Assembly: GCA_028281865.1 (NCBI GenBank)
Contig: JANQJB010000024.1
Span: forward strand, 1-48,952
Direction: 5' to 3'
From: Marinagarivorans sp.
GTDB taxonomy: Bacteria; Pseudomonadota; Gammaproteobacteria; Pseudomonadales; Cellvibrionaceae
Length of the DNA stretch: 48,952 bases
Shown: in pieces, positions 42,601-48,952 of the stretch
Layout of the letters: every line of letters starts with the position of its first letter
How positions within the stretch are numbered: position 1 is the stretch's first letter
Translations under genes and position numbers: made by a program
Notes under the pieces: model-generated
Database searches by the model: none
The model's input: only the letters and a program-made list of their open reading frames with translations
What the model was told of the DNA's origin: nothing

Positions 42601-45600
42601 GCGCTGCGGCATTATCCATCGGTGACGATTTGGGCTTGGAAGCGAGTTTATTAGATGTCGGGTTGTTTTCAGGCAATTACGAAGATATTAATTTGCGCAG
42701 TGCTGCGCCACTGATATTTAGTGGCAATCTGGATATTGCAGCGCAAAATATTTCGATTGACTCGCCTGGTTTTGTTAGTCACCAGGGAATGTTCGACGTA
42801 ACTTTAAATGCATCTGCTCAGGTTGCGCTTAAAAACTTTGGTATTGACCCTGAAGCGATGGAATTAGAAACAACTGAAGGAAAATTGGCAATATGGGCTG
42901 AGTCGATTCTTTTAGGTAGTTCCGATTTAGATTTGGGAATCGATACAAGCTTTTCTCTTTCTGGTTTTGACAGTGTTGAACTTAATGCATCGAGTTATAT
43001 AGGCTCAGTTTCCGATTTTTCGTTTTACGGTGATGGTGTTACGGAGCTGTACATCGATACGCCATTATTATCGTTACTTAACGGTAGTGATACGTTGCTG
43101 CAATTTTTGTCTGCTGCTTTGAGTTTCGATAATACGTTTGCTTCAGAGTCTGTACCAAATTTAAATGCGTTGGGCTCGTCATTGGATGTTATAGCTTCCG
43201 CGGTAGAAATTAATTCGAGTATTGTTCTCCCTTCCGGCAAGTTGCGTGTTCTCGCGTTGGGTAAGCCAGACGAGGTAACAGCTGGAGAGGATGACACGAT
43301 GACTGGAATGCAGGATGACGTTCAAGCTGATGGCTTAGCTGGCATTCAAATAGGAGAACAAGCTTTTATCGATTTGTCTGGCACAGACTTTTTGTTCGAA
43401 GATTTATCCAGTGCAACGGAAGGGGGAAGTTTTAATCTACAGAGCCTGCAAGGGCCAGTGAATATTGTGTCGAGCGCGATGATTGATGTGTCAGGAAGTC
43501 AGGGAGGTGAAATTCACATTGATGCTAAAGATGGACTCACCTTTACGGGCGATTCCTTATGGGCCGAAAATGGTGGGAGCCTCAGTCTCTCCGCCCCAAA
43601 TATCAGTGCTTCAGTTATTAGTCAGATGTCAACCTCGCGTGGGTTTAATCGCTCTGTTGATGTTGCTTTGTCGGAAGGCGAATTTAATCTCGCTGCTGCA
43701 GAAACGATTGTTTCAGAGAGAATAAAAATTGTTGCTGATAGTGGCGCGATAATTTTGCATGGCGATCTTGATGCTTCTGGAGCGGTCAGTGGAAGCGTCG
43801 AATTAATCGCGCGTGAAGATATCGAAATTAATGAGACCACATCAATTGACGCTAGTGTAGATGTTGCAGGTACAAACGCCCCAGATACAGATATTGCACA
43901 AGCAAAAGGAGGTCTCGTAAAAATTGAATCGCGTGAAGGGTCTTTGCGTTTAGCCGAGGGAAGTTTAATTAATGTATCTTCAAATAGTGAGACTGAGCAA
44001 GGAGGAAAGGTCAAGTTTCGGTTGAGCCGAGATAATTTGGGCGATAGTGTACTGAATTCAGAAGTGCGCTTAAGTCATGATAATTCGAGCCCTGATGATA
44101 GAAATGCCGGTGAACTGTCTTTGGAAATTTATCAATTTTTCGACATGGATGAGGAAGAATCAAATTTATTTGTATCGGGAATATTGAATGAAGATATTTT
44201 TGCAGCCTTGGTAGAGGAAGCGAACACTTATTTAAGTAATATCGATACATCTTCCTTGGGCAGACTAAGTGAAGATCCTTATTTTCAAATTAAACCTGGA
44301 ATAGAAATTCATAGCAGTGAGTCCATTACGATAGAACTCGTAAATAAAGATTTAGGCGGTATCCTTTTCACTGACTATCGATTTGGCGACAGCGATAGTG
44401 GAGCAGTACTTACGATTTCATCCGCGGAAGATGTCTCGATCAATGATCCTTTCGGTGATGGTTTAGGCCTAAATTCTTATTTGTCTGGCGCATTAAATAG
44501 AGCAGCTCCGGCTGACTTATGTGTGATCACTCCCGGTTGCGAAGCGAAACTTGATGTTATTACCGCTGGTATGTGGGATTTCAATTTTACCGCTGGAAGA
44601 GATTTTGAGTCGGCAGATGTATTAAGCGTAATAGACGGCGCTGGTGATATAAATTTTGCTGAAAATTCCCTTTTGACGACCGGTGTTGGGGACATCAATA
44701 TCAGTGCCGGTAAGGATATCAATTTAGCGGATACTAGTGTTGGTATTTATACTCACGGTCGTATCGACAACGCACCGACATTGGAAACTGTTGCCGAACT
44801 TATAGAAAAATACCCTCCTTCGGCACCGCCTTTCAATGGTGATGGCAGTTTATTGAATATGTTATTTGAGCCGGATGGCCCAGGTATTCCATTGGAATCC
44901 TTAGGGCTCGAATATTTTCCTAATGTGCCGATTTATCCGGAGTTTGGTGGAAATATTAATATCGAGGCGAACGGCGACTTGCTCGTTGTAGACAATAGCA
45001 AACCTCGTTCACACGCAGATTGGTTAATGCGTGTGGGCTCTGATGCTGCGCGAAATGAGTTACTGCCCACGTGGGCTATTATACCGAATAAATTTTTTGG
45101 TATTGCTGCAATGGGTGGTGGAGATACTCATGTACGTGTTGGAGGAAAAATTCAAGATGTGTTAATTGCTGCGCCGAATACCGGCCAACCAAATGCGGAC
45201 GTCACACTGCAATCATTTGATGAATTCGGTTCGACGATTCAGGTGATTAACGAAGCAGAGATATTTGAACAATCTAAAGCGGAAGTGATTTTACGGGAAG
45301 GCGGGAATTTTGAAGTAATCGCCGGTAGTAACATTATTGGAACTCAATTCTTGATCGGCAATGGAATAGGTAAAATTAGGACTGATGCTGGTGTTATTGA
45401 CAATGGAGAAATATCGAGCATATTTACTTTGGGCGGCGGTGCAAATCTGGATGTTTCCGCGCGGCGAAATATATTGATTGAGTCAGTTCAAGATCAAACG
45501 CGCGCTCCGCAAAGTCGTTTGCAGCAACCACCGTTGGCAAATCAGCTATTTGATTATCACACAAGCTTTTTTAGCTATGATGACGAGACATCAGTCAGTA

Positions 45601-47462
45601 TTCGTTCAGTGGGTGGTGATATCGTTCACGTCCCCGCCAAACCAGAAAACTTTAGTTATTTCCCCGATACGGAAAACGCAACAAATTCTTTTATTGCTGC
45701 GCCACCAAATTATAATTTAACTGCCTATTCGGGCGATGTTTCTCTTGGTCAACAGATTATTTTATTCCCCAGTGCGACAGGTACTTTTGAGTTATTGGCA
45801 GGCAAAGATTTGATTTTTGAGTCGATTGGTGCTGAAACGGGGAACATTTCTGTCCGTCACTTTGGCTCTGCCGATAGCGACCCTTTATCTTTACCCAATG
45901 TAACGTTTGATGAAACAAATATAGGTAGTGTCGACCTGCGTGGCTCAGAGGGCGGTGATATTGAGTTACTATTTGGCTCGAACCAGGATTTCAGAAACTT
46001 ACCTCGTAAAGGGGTACACACAAATCCCACGTTGCATATTGATGACAGCCGCGCGAATTATGTTGTTGCCCGAGAAGGGCAAGTTGTCGGTAACGGAAAC
46101 GTTTACTTTTCGCCAAAATCTACGGTAATTAGTGCTGGATCGACATTAAGAAATCTTGGTTTAAATATACAAAATACCTCTGTTGAGGATGTGAGCATTA
46201 TAAAATCACAGACGAGGGATGTGGTTTTTGAATTGGTCCGAGATTCATTTGGCGATATTCGCCCGACTAATACAAATGATCCGAGATCGTTTTTACTAGA
46301 TGGCCCGGGGGAGTTTTTGATTCAAGCAGGAAATGATATCGACCTTGGAAACAGTCTCGGAATTATAATGCGCGGCCAGCAATTTAATTTGGGTTTGCCG
46401 GAAGAAAGCGCAAATTTAACTCTTATTGCCGGGGCAAACCAACAATTTAATTTAGAAGAGTTTAGAGAAACTTATCTAGACGAGATAACGGCCAAAGCGG
46501 AACTTGCTGTAGCTGACTATCTCGCTTTATCGGAAAAACAAAAATTAATACTTGATCTTGAATTTTTATTGGCTGAGGTGCGTCTTGGAGGCGTTGAAAA
46601 TGCAACACTTGCTGTGAGCGAGTTGGACGCTGACCAAGGCTTTGCAAGAAGTTATGGCGCAATTGAACGTATGTTCCCCGGAGAAGAATGGGACGGAAAT
46701 ATTGAGTTGGCGGTAAGTAAAATTCAGTCTCTAGAAGATGGTGGTGTAAAAATGTTTGCGCCTGGAGGGGAAATAAATGTTGGTGCACCCACTGAGCTGG
46801 TTAATAGATCGAGTGGCTCATCCGAAGTCGATTTTGTAAAAGGGATTGTTGCGTTGGGCAGGGGTTCAATCGAAGCGATTGCCCAGGGTGATGTGAACGT
46901 AAATAAAGAAAGAATATTTACCTTGCAAGGCGGCGATATCATGTTGTGGTCTTCCGAGGCCGATATCGATGCAGGTAAGGGCGCCACCACTTCTATTACG
47001 ATCCCGCCTCCCAGAGTTATTATCGACGCGGAAGGAAAGGTGTCGGTTGAATTTCCACCTGCAATTTCGGGCAGTGGTATTGCAGCGCTGTCAACGCCCG
47101 ATATTCCGGAAGATGAACTTGGCTCAGTATTCTTGTTTGCGCCTTCTGGTGTAATCGACGCTGGTGATGCCGGTATTAGAACTTCCGGTGACGCAATCCT
47201 AGCGGCTCAAGCGGTACTTAATGCAGAAAATATTGAGGTTGGCGGGGTATCAATCGGTGTTCCAGTGTCATCTGGAATATCCGCTGCTGTTGCTGGAGCC
47301 TCCGCTGCAGCGGCGAGTGCTGCGGACAGTGCATCGGATACGGTATCGGAGTCAATTGCATCCAATTCTTCGTCGCAAGAGGTCGAAGCCTACCTTAGTG
47401 TCGAGGTCTTGAACGAAAGCGACGGTTGCGATGCTTCGTTGGATGACGAATTCTGTAATTAA
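36675..47462 (+). CDS. TpsA filamentous-haemagglutinin-like exoprotein
   Basis: About 3,595 residues if started at GTG 36675; an ATG at 36687 gives the same protein less four residues. A signal peptide with the core FVFICVIYFIVFSFFANA is followed by the TPS secretion domain (about residues 30-180): FNWESFNIGKNSEVEFLQV, then LINPNGILFGEDALVDVNGL and IAST. The remainder is a very long right-handed beta-helix, with countless LDLSGG-, IDVSG- and GSLSLSA-like turns, up to about residue 3500. Near the middle there is a Cys pair (ADLCVITPGCEAK). The C-terminus is Ala/Ser-rich and ends C-DASLDDEF-C-N, a CX8C pair. It is expected to be exported by the upstream TpsB and to act as an adhesin or matrix protein. 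No protease, haemolysin or toxin tip was recognised. Confidence 0.9.
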   Translation: MKHFMKSTAISRKFVFICVIYFIVFSFFANAVDPIPQNNLPQFKSGTWTTDVDQAKHLPKITSFNQGDQTVSKMLVEQLKEKAVFNWESFNIGKNSEVEFLQVNSDAIALNKIFSQDPSQILGSLKANGSVYLINPNGILFGEDALVDVNGLIASTLQLTDEDQYFINGSFAQAISNSEAAFENKYFTDKDGNPIKPDFIDDDAIPEGGIIIDAGAEIRSKSGSSVFLFGTKVENSGKIEVEDGQVLVVATKDKIYLVASDLDPKLRGFLVEVSDGGNVTNHASGEIIARRGNATLLGQAVNQQGRVSATTSVSVNGSVRLIARSAPRETGAELRNIIEISGLDSSIPEEVGSYIGLGPLVDGASGQTVSAKVLPVASVSGEVNISGSNSVTEVTVEDSSDVAVDAQVQEKPIVEIMGGDIAISDGASVSAKGGLISLRAVEKPAQAVNPGIIDTDSKIAIGDDVTLDVSGYSDDLPISRRTVSVKLTGTELRDAPLQRDGPLRNETITVDVSKGTDFADIQGELDNITRSVEERLSEGGDIEMLSDGNVFISQSAKLDLSGGEIRHAGGLLETSKLIYQGSIVDISEADPNIIYEGLVDPRFPGWQEAVDPYVEGKNAGHLGILGASVDFFGSVEAKNVSGPLQREMDKLPHGGSLYFDIGFFEVGFESEDDINQNIEFVSEEEYLAFLDELENEASDLASAPIKFAENFFNDANITDTQIITPGAVTLTEDAHLLLPKGANFDLVAGRVTDNPMSTDSMGSESTNSETGSPLEVSDPTEEDLSAAIHIFGKISSTGGNVSFETRDFIQFDGSSPKFFDDRPIIFYETAEVDLRGELINDSPAVVGKVPELPMFIDGGNFSALAAGSLIIENGVEIDTSAGLHIDSDGILHPGVGGDISLQAQNSTNFRESKFLNDGIFKSYAMQQGGSLFLQAPAFEIGQLDNSNAVEDNVLYLSPDLFNSFGFSLFELRADLEGTAIKAGTEIEFQQLNYLDEDINGLNSIFEIPLGAAVDDYFSLGQAFDYERQPVDLKITSNFLLGTNSSLTFDPGANIDISGRGLLFDGKIIAPGASVSIASAGGRIISRQTGILLGRNSVIDVSGRLISLPTTDDGQVNFKAVDGGTVSLSAINGFILQEFGSLVNASGAFAFAELAQTDLRGLVSLAQVPVVAKPGNIELSTVDSMILDGVLLAQAADLAGQAGGTLRITMNPEDLNTQISRSRLSGLSNNVQKIYAPTIKVGSDPKILMPEGIVERDSTSAELTGFGDVWNIIQNAGFDGVLQQNAVYLSEKNIEGGGFGALELEVRNAIDYDKVPREILRIGGDESYGSILFIDELDLGLDYALNLKTPHFVVDEELEGKNIRLSAPYLSIGNTFENDSFTEESLLSFDVIEGDNLLSFDGEFIDLFGVNHVSGANFVTLEGRHGVRLNSYRGNPRDRFFPEGSFSVPLNLNVVASQVSPVTLNSFRFHSEPESGGRIAFAPSRNDPETVLSIGGSISVEADEIIQGSALFAPLGTINLQARDKLILEDSSITSVSLGDEAVPFGRTQALGSSWIYEAPLGNFVLSMAPDESQGEIILPQKNIRLSSDVVDLQSGAVIDLSGGGTVFASEFIPGPGGSADVLDGNSSGESFAIVRNSSEGFNSLYAPVDRMEDFGSQYNVGQTITVTGSDLVPDGEYAILPPRYALLPNAYLVTPTDVTQMGEFDELVDVDGTKIVAGKFGSANTDLLDSSWSGFRIEKGEIALQRSQLLLSDANRFFSQSRVSSAVQLPSTGGNLTLFAESGLTIEADVLAQGFEDNAGSLAVSADNLVLSSDNAFFEEDSVGLSPTKFGDFSFRRLLFGGSFELDSSGLAENIIIESDSIKLGENEVVSASELILVAKEEIQIGENAAINSTGEAIAESQIYGVDGEGSIVAVSSNTGLSLVRTDLPESSEAFVELQNGATMSSDAAIILDTSGKLSLLNGSFVAGQVKQLSLGAAALSIGDDLGLEASLLDVGLFSGNYEDINLRSAAPLIFSGNLDIAAQNISIDSPGFVSHQGMFDVTLNASAQVALKNFGIDPEAMELETTEGKLAIWAESILLGSSDLDLGIDTSFSLSGFDSVELNASSYIGSVSDFSFYGDGVTELYIDTPLLSLLNGSDTLLQFLSAALSFDNTFASESVPNLNALGSSLDVIASAVEINSSIVLPSGKLRVLALGKPDEVTAGEDDTMTGMQDDVQADGLAGIQIGEQAFIDLSGTDFLFEDLSSATEGGSFNLQSLQGPVNIVSSAMIDVSGSQGGEIHIDAKDGLTFTGDSLWAENGGSLSLSAPNISASVISQMSTSRGFNRSVDVALSEGEFNLAAAETIVSERIKIVADSGAIILHGDLDASGAVSGSVELIAREDIEINETTSIDASVDVAGTNAPDTDIAQAKGGLVKIESREGSLRLAEGSLINVSSNSETEQGGKVKFRLSRDNLGDSVLNSEVRLSHDNSSPDDRNAGELSLEIYQFFDMDEEESNLFVSGILNEDIFAALVEEANTYLSNIDTSSLGRLSEDPYFQIKPGIEIHSSESITIELVNKDLGGILFTDYRFGDSDSGAVLTISSAEDVSINDPFGDGLGLNSYLSGALNRAAPADLCVITPGCEAKLDVITAGMWDFNFTAGRDFESADVLSVIDGAGDINFAENSLLTTGVGDINISAGKDINLADTSVGIYTHGRIDNAPTLETVAELIEKYPPSAPPFNGDGSLLNMLFEPDGPGIPLESLGLEYFPNVPIYPEFGGNINIEANGDLLVVDNSKPRSHADWLMRVGSDAARNELLPTWAIIPNKFFGIAAMGGGDTHVRVGGKIQDVLIAAPNTGQPNADVTLQSFDEFGSTIQVINEAEIFEQSKAEVILREGGNFEVIAGSNIIGTQFLIGNGIGKIRTDAGVIDNGEISSIFTLGGGANLDVSARRNILIESVQDQTRAPQSRLQQPPLANQLFDYHTSFFSYDDETSVSIRSVGGDIVHVPAKPENFSYFPDTENATNSFIAAPPNYNLTAYSGDVSLGQQIILFPSATGTFELLAGKDLIFESIGAETGNISVRHFGSADSDPLSLPNVTFDETNIGSVDLRGSEGGDIELLFGSNQDFRNLPRKGVHTNPTLHIDDSRANYVVAREGQVVGNGNVYFSPKSTVISAGSTLRNLGLNIQNTSVEDVSIIKSQTRDVVFELVRDSFGDIRPTNTNDPRSFLLDGPGEFLIQAGNDIDLGNSLGIIMRGQQFNLGLPEESANLTLIAGANQQFNLEEFRETYLDEITAKAELAVADYLALSEKQKLILDLEFLLAEVRLGGVENATLAVSELDADQGFARSYGAIERMFPGEEWDGNIELAVSKIQSLEDGGVKMFAPGGEINVGAPTELVNRSSGSSEVDFVKGIVALGRGSIEAIAQGDVNVNKERIFTLQGGDIMLWSSEADIDAGKGATTSITIPPPRVIIDAEGKVSVEFPPAISGSGIAALSTPDIPEDELGSVFLFAPSGVIDAGDAGIRTSGDAILAAQAVLNAENIEVGGVSIGVPVSSGISAAVAGASAAAASAADSASDTVSESIASNSSSQEVEAYLSVEVLNESDGCDASLDDEFCN

Positions 47463-47690
47463 AATGAAGTAAATCGGAGTTTTGGCAAACTAAGATTGTG
47501 AGCACTTCAGTGCTTAATTTGCATTTGGAATATAAAAGAGTTTGTTTAGTGGACACCTATAGTGTTGGCTGGCTCTCACTATAATTATCGGATTGTTTCT
47601 ATCAAAAACGACTGCTTTCGTCATACATTGGTCACTTAAGTTTCATAAAGTTCTGCTTAAATCGCAGCCTCACAATTGGGGGAGCCAACT
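47463..47690. other. Intergenic region after TpsA
   Basis: It contains a small hairpin AGCACT-TC-AGTGCT (47501-47514) followed by TAATTT, which may weakly terminate the TPS transcript, and a 7-bp inverted repeat TATAGTG (47558-47564)/CACTATA (47577-47583). A TATAAT-like box overlaps the latter (47580-47585), but no good -35 partner is visible. A GGGGGA ribosome-binding site precedes the next gene. Confidence 0.45.
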
Positions 47691-48952
47691 ATGTTTAGGC
47701 TGAGTCGTCTAGTCTGCTTGTTGTTATTTTTTTCTTTTCCATCAATTACTTTTGCTTGGTGGAACGACGCTTGGTCCTACCGGATGGCAATCGGAATTGA
47801 TGCTTCTGCGACCGGCGCAAATTTAACTGAGACAAATGAAAATGTTGCAGTTTTGTTAAAGCTGCATTCCGGCAACTTCGAAGATTTTTTCTTAATAAAG
47901 GAAGACATGTCTGATTTACGTTTTATCGCCGACGATGATAAAACGCCTCTTAAACACCACATTGAGCACTTCGATTTAATTAATCAGTTTATCTACATAT
48001 GGGTGAAACTGCCGAAAATTTCTGCGGGTATCAATACTGAACGGATGTGGATGTATTACGGTAATGCGGATGCGGTTGCTAATGAGGATGCAGGCGGTAC
48101 CTTTGATGCCGACACTTCGCTGGTTTATCACTTCAAACAGGGCGTTCCTGTTCAAGACTCGACTGCCTTTGGTGCGCACGCTGCAAATTTTGACGGCACG
48201 TTGGTAGATCAAAGTGTGGTTGCCGCAGGTGCCAGCTTCGCCCAGGGCAACCGCTTAAAAATAATGGATTTGCCGTCGCTTGCTATTACTCCTGGTAAAG
48301 GTATGACGATTGCCTTTTGGGTAAAACCTTTGGGTTCGCAAACTGACGCGATGATTTTTGAACGCAGCGACGGAAACAACTCGCTATCAATTAAGTTAAA
48401 TGGCAATAATATTTCTGCGGCGCTAGAAACAAATTCCGGAACCGTTTTTGAAACTGCTGCGACACCCGCAATTACACCTGATACCTGGCAGCATGTTGCG
48501 CTTACCCTCAGCGATACAAAAATGACGCTCTATGTTGCCGGCAATCAAGCTTCATTTACTGGAATTGCGTTGGAAGCGATGGCAGGTAATTGGAGTTTTG
48601 GTGGTGCAGTAAACGAAGGCAACGATTTTGTTGGTGATATTGACGAGCTTACAATTTCGTCAATTGAGCGCAACGAGTCCTGGATTAAAACGGCTGTTGC
48701 GACTCAAGGTTTGGCAAGCACGCTATTAAAAGTGCAGCCTGCTGAGCAATTGGGCTCTGGCGGTGGCGATGGTTTATGGAGCGTCATGTTTAAAAGTACC
48801 GGGCCAAGCGGTTGGACGGTTATTTTCCTACTGGGCATTATGGCGCTAATTTCCTGGTTTGTGATGCTAGGTAAATTTTTATATATGCGCAGCGTAAACA
48901 AAGATAACGTCAACTTCTTAGACGAATACAATAAGATTAAACATCGTAACCC
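47691..48952 (+). CDS. DUF2341-LamG protein leading into an ExbB/TolQ-like domain, 3'-truncated
   Basis: ATG at 47691 with GGGGGA 8-13 bases before it; the frame stays open to the right edge (420 codons seen). The signal peptide MFRLSRLVCLLLFFSFPSIT ends in FA. Then WWNDAWSYRMAIGIDA marks a DUF2341 domain (to about residue 135), and a concanavalin A/LamG-type fold follows (about 140-340) with MTIAFWVKPLG and TPDTWQHVALTLSD. After a glycine-rich hinge, GWTVIFLLGIMALISWFVML is a membrane helix, then KFLYMRSVNKDNVNFLDEY, which looks like the start of a MotA/TolQ/ExbB proton channel. Such fusions occur with ExbD/TonB genes, which would then lie just outside. The ExbB part is inferred from about 40 residues. 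Confidence 0.75.
   Translation, partial: MFRLSRLVCLLLFFSFPSITFAWWNDAWSYRMAIGIDASATGANLTETNENVAVLLKLHSGNFEDFFLIKEDMSDLRFIADDDKTPLKHHIEHFDLINQFIYIWVKLPKISAGINTERMWMYYGNADAVANEDAGGTFDADTSLVYHFKQGVPVQDSTAFGAHAANFDGTLVDQSVVAAGASFAQGNRLKIMDLPSLAITPGKGMTIAFWVKPLGSQTDAMIFERSDGNNSLSIKLNGNNISAALETNSGTVFETAATPAITPDTWQHVALTLSDTKMTLYVAGNQASFTGIALEAMAGNWSFGGAVNEGNDFVGDIDELTISSIERNESWIKTAVATQGLASTLLKVQPAEQLGSGGGDGLWSVMFKSTGPSGWTVIFLLGIMALISWFVMLGKFLYMRSVNKDNVNFLDEYNKIKHRN

Overview
The window (about 49 kb, AT-rich) looks like the chromosome of a marine gammaproteobacterium of the Cellvibrionales type (Teredinibacter/Saccharophagus-like). This assignment is an inference from three things: a lipoprotein with a very long polyserine linker, a PEP-CTERM-like secreted protein of the VPLPA type, and an exopolysaccharide (EPS) locus with XrtA/PEP-CTERM-style accessory genes. 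No tRNA, rRNA, CRISPR array or intact transposase was seen.

1-19 kb is an EPS locus in three blocks. The left block (+ strand, 1-8.3 kb) holds a heparinase II/III-family protein that is open at the window edge, three GT4 glycosyltransferases, a hexapeptide acyltransferase, a Wzy-like polymerase and a Wzx-like flippase. The middle block (- strand, 13.2-8.3 kb) holds a GumC/Wzz chain-length protein, a separate CpsD-like tyrosine kinase, an ExeA-like ATPase and a secreted beta-helix protein. The right block holds a WbuB-like glycosyltransferase (+), then a Wza-type export protein and an outer-membrane barrel (-), then a polyserine lipoprotein with an SMP-30-like propeller. Together these describe Wzx/Wzy-dependent EPS assembly and export. 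The initiating sugar transferase and any exosortase must lie outside the window.

20-31.5 kb is a secreted-toxin-like island. Its centre is a 2.7k-residue Sec-exported protein with cadherin/Ig-like, SpvB, FG-GAP and RHS domains and a variable C-terminal tip containing a GHALSKHAGR motif. An immunity-like gene and a second acidic orphan gene follow. Four small secreted proteins with two conserved cysteines flank the giant gene, one before it and three after. Imperfect palindromes built on AATCAAGGGGTCAGA separate the cassettes. A decayed C-terminal fragment that resembles a REP-associated transposase (RAYT) sits among them.

32-34.6 kb holds two secreted-protein genes whose codon use suggests high expression: a PEP-CTERM-like protein and a 568-residue exported protein, closed by a strong terminator.

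35-49 kb is a two-partner secretion system: a TpsB transporter, a 3,595-residue TpsA exoprotein with a C-terminal cysteine pair, and the start of a DUF2341-LamG protein that runs into what looks like an ExbB/TolQ proton-channel domain at the right edge.

The best candidates for something undescribed are the RHS/two-cysteine-protein island with its palindrome-bounded cassettes, and the pairing of a TPS adhesin with a lectin-like ExbB fusion.
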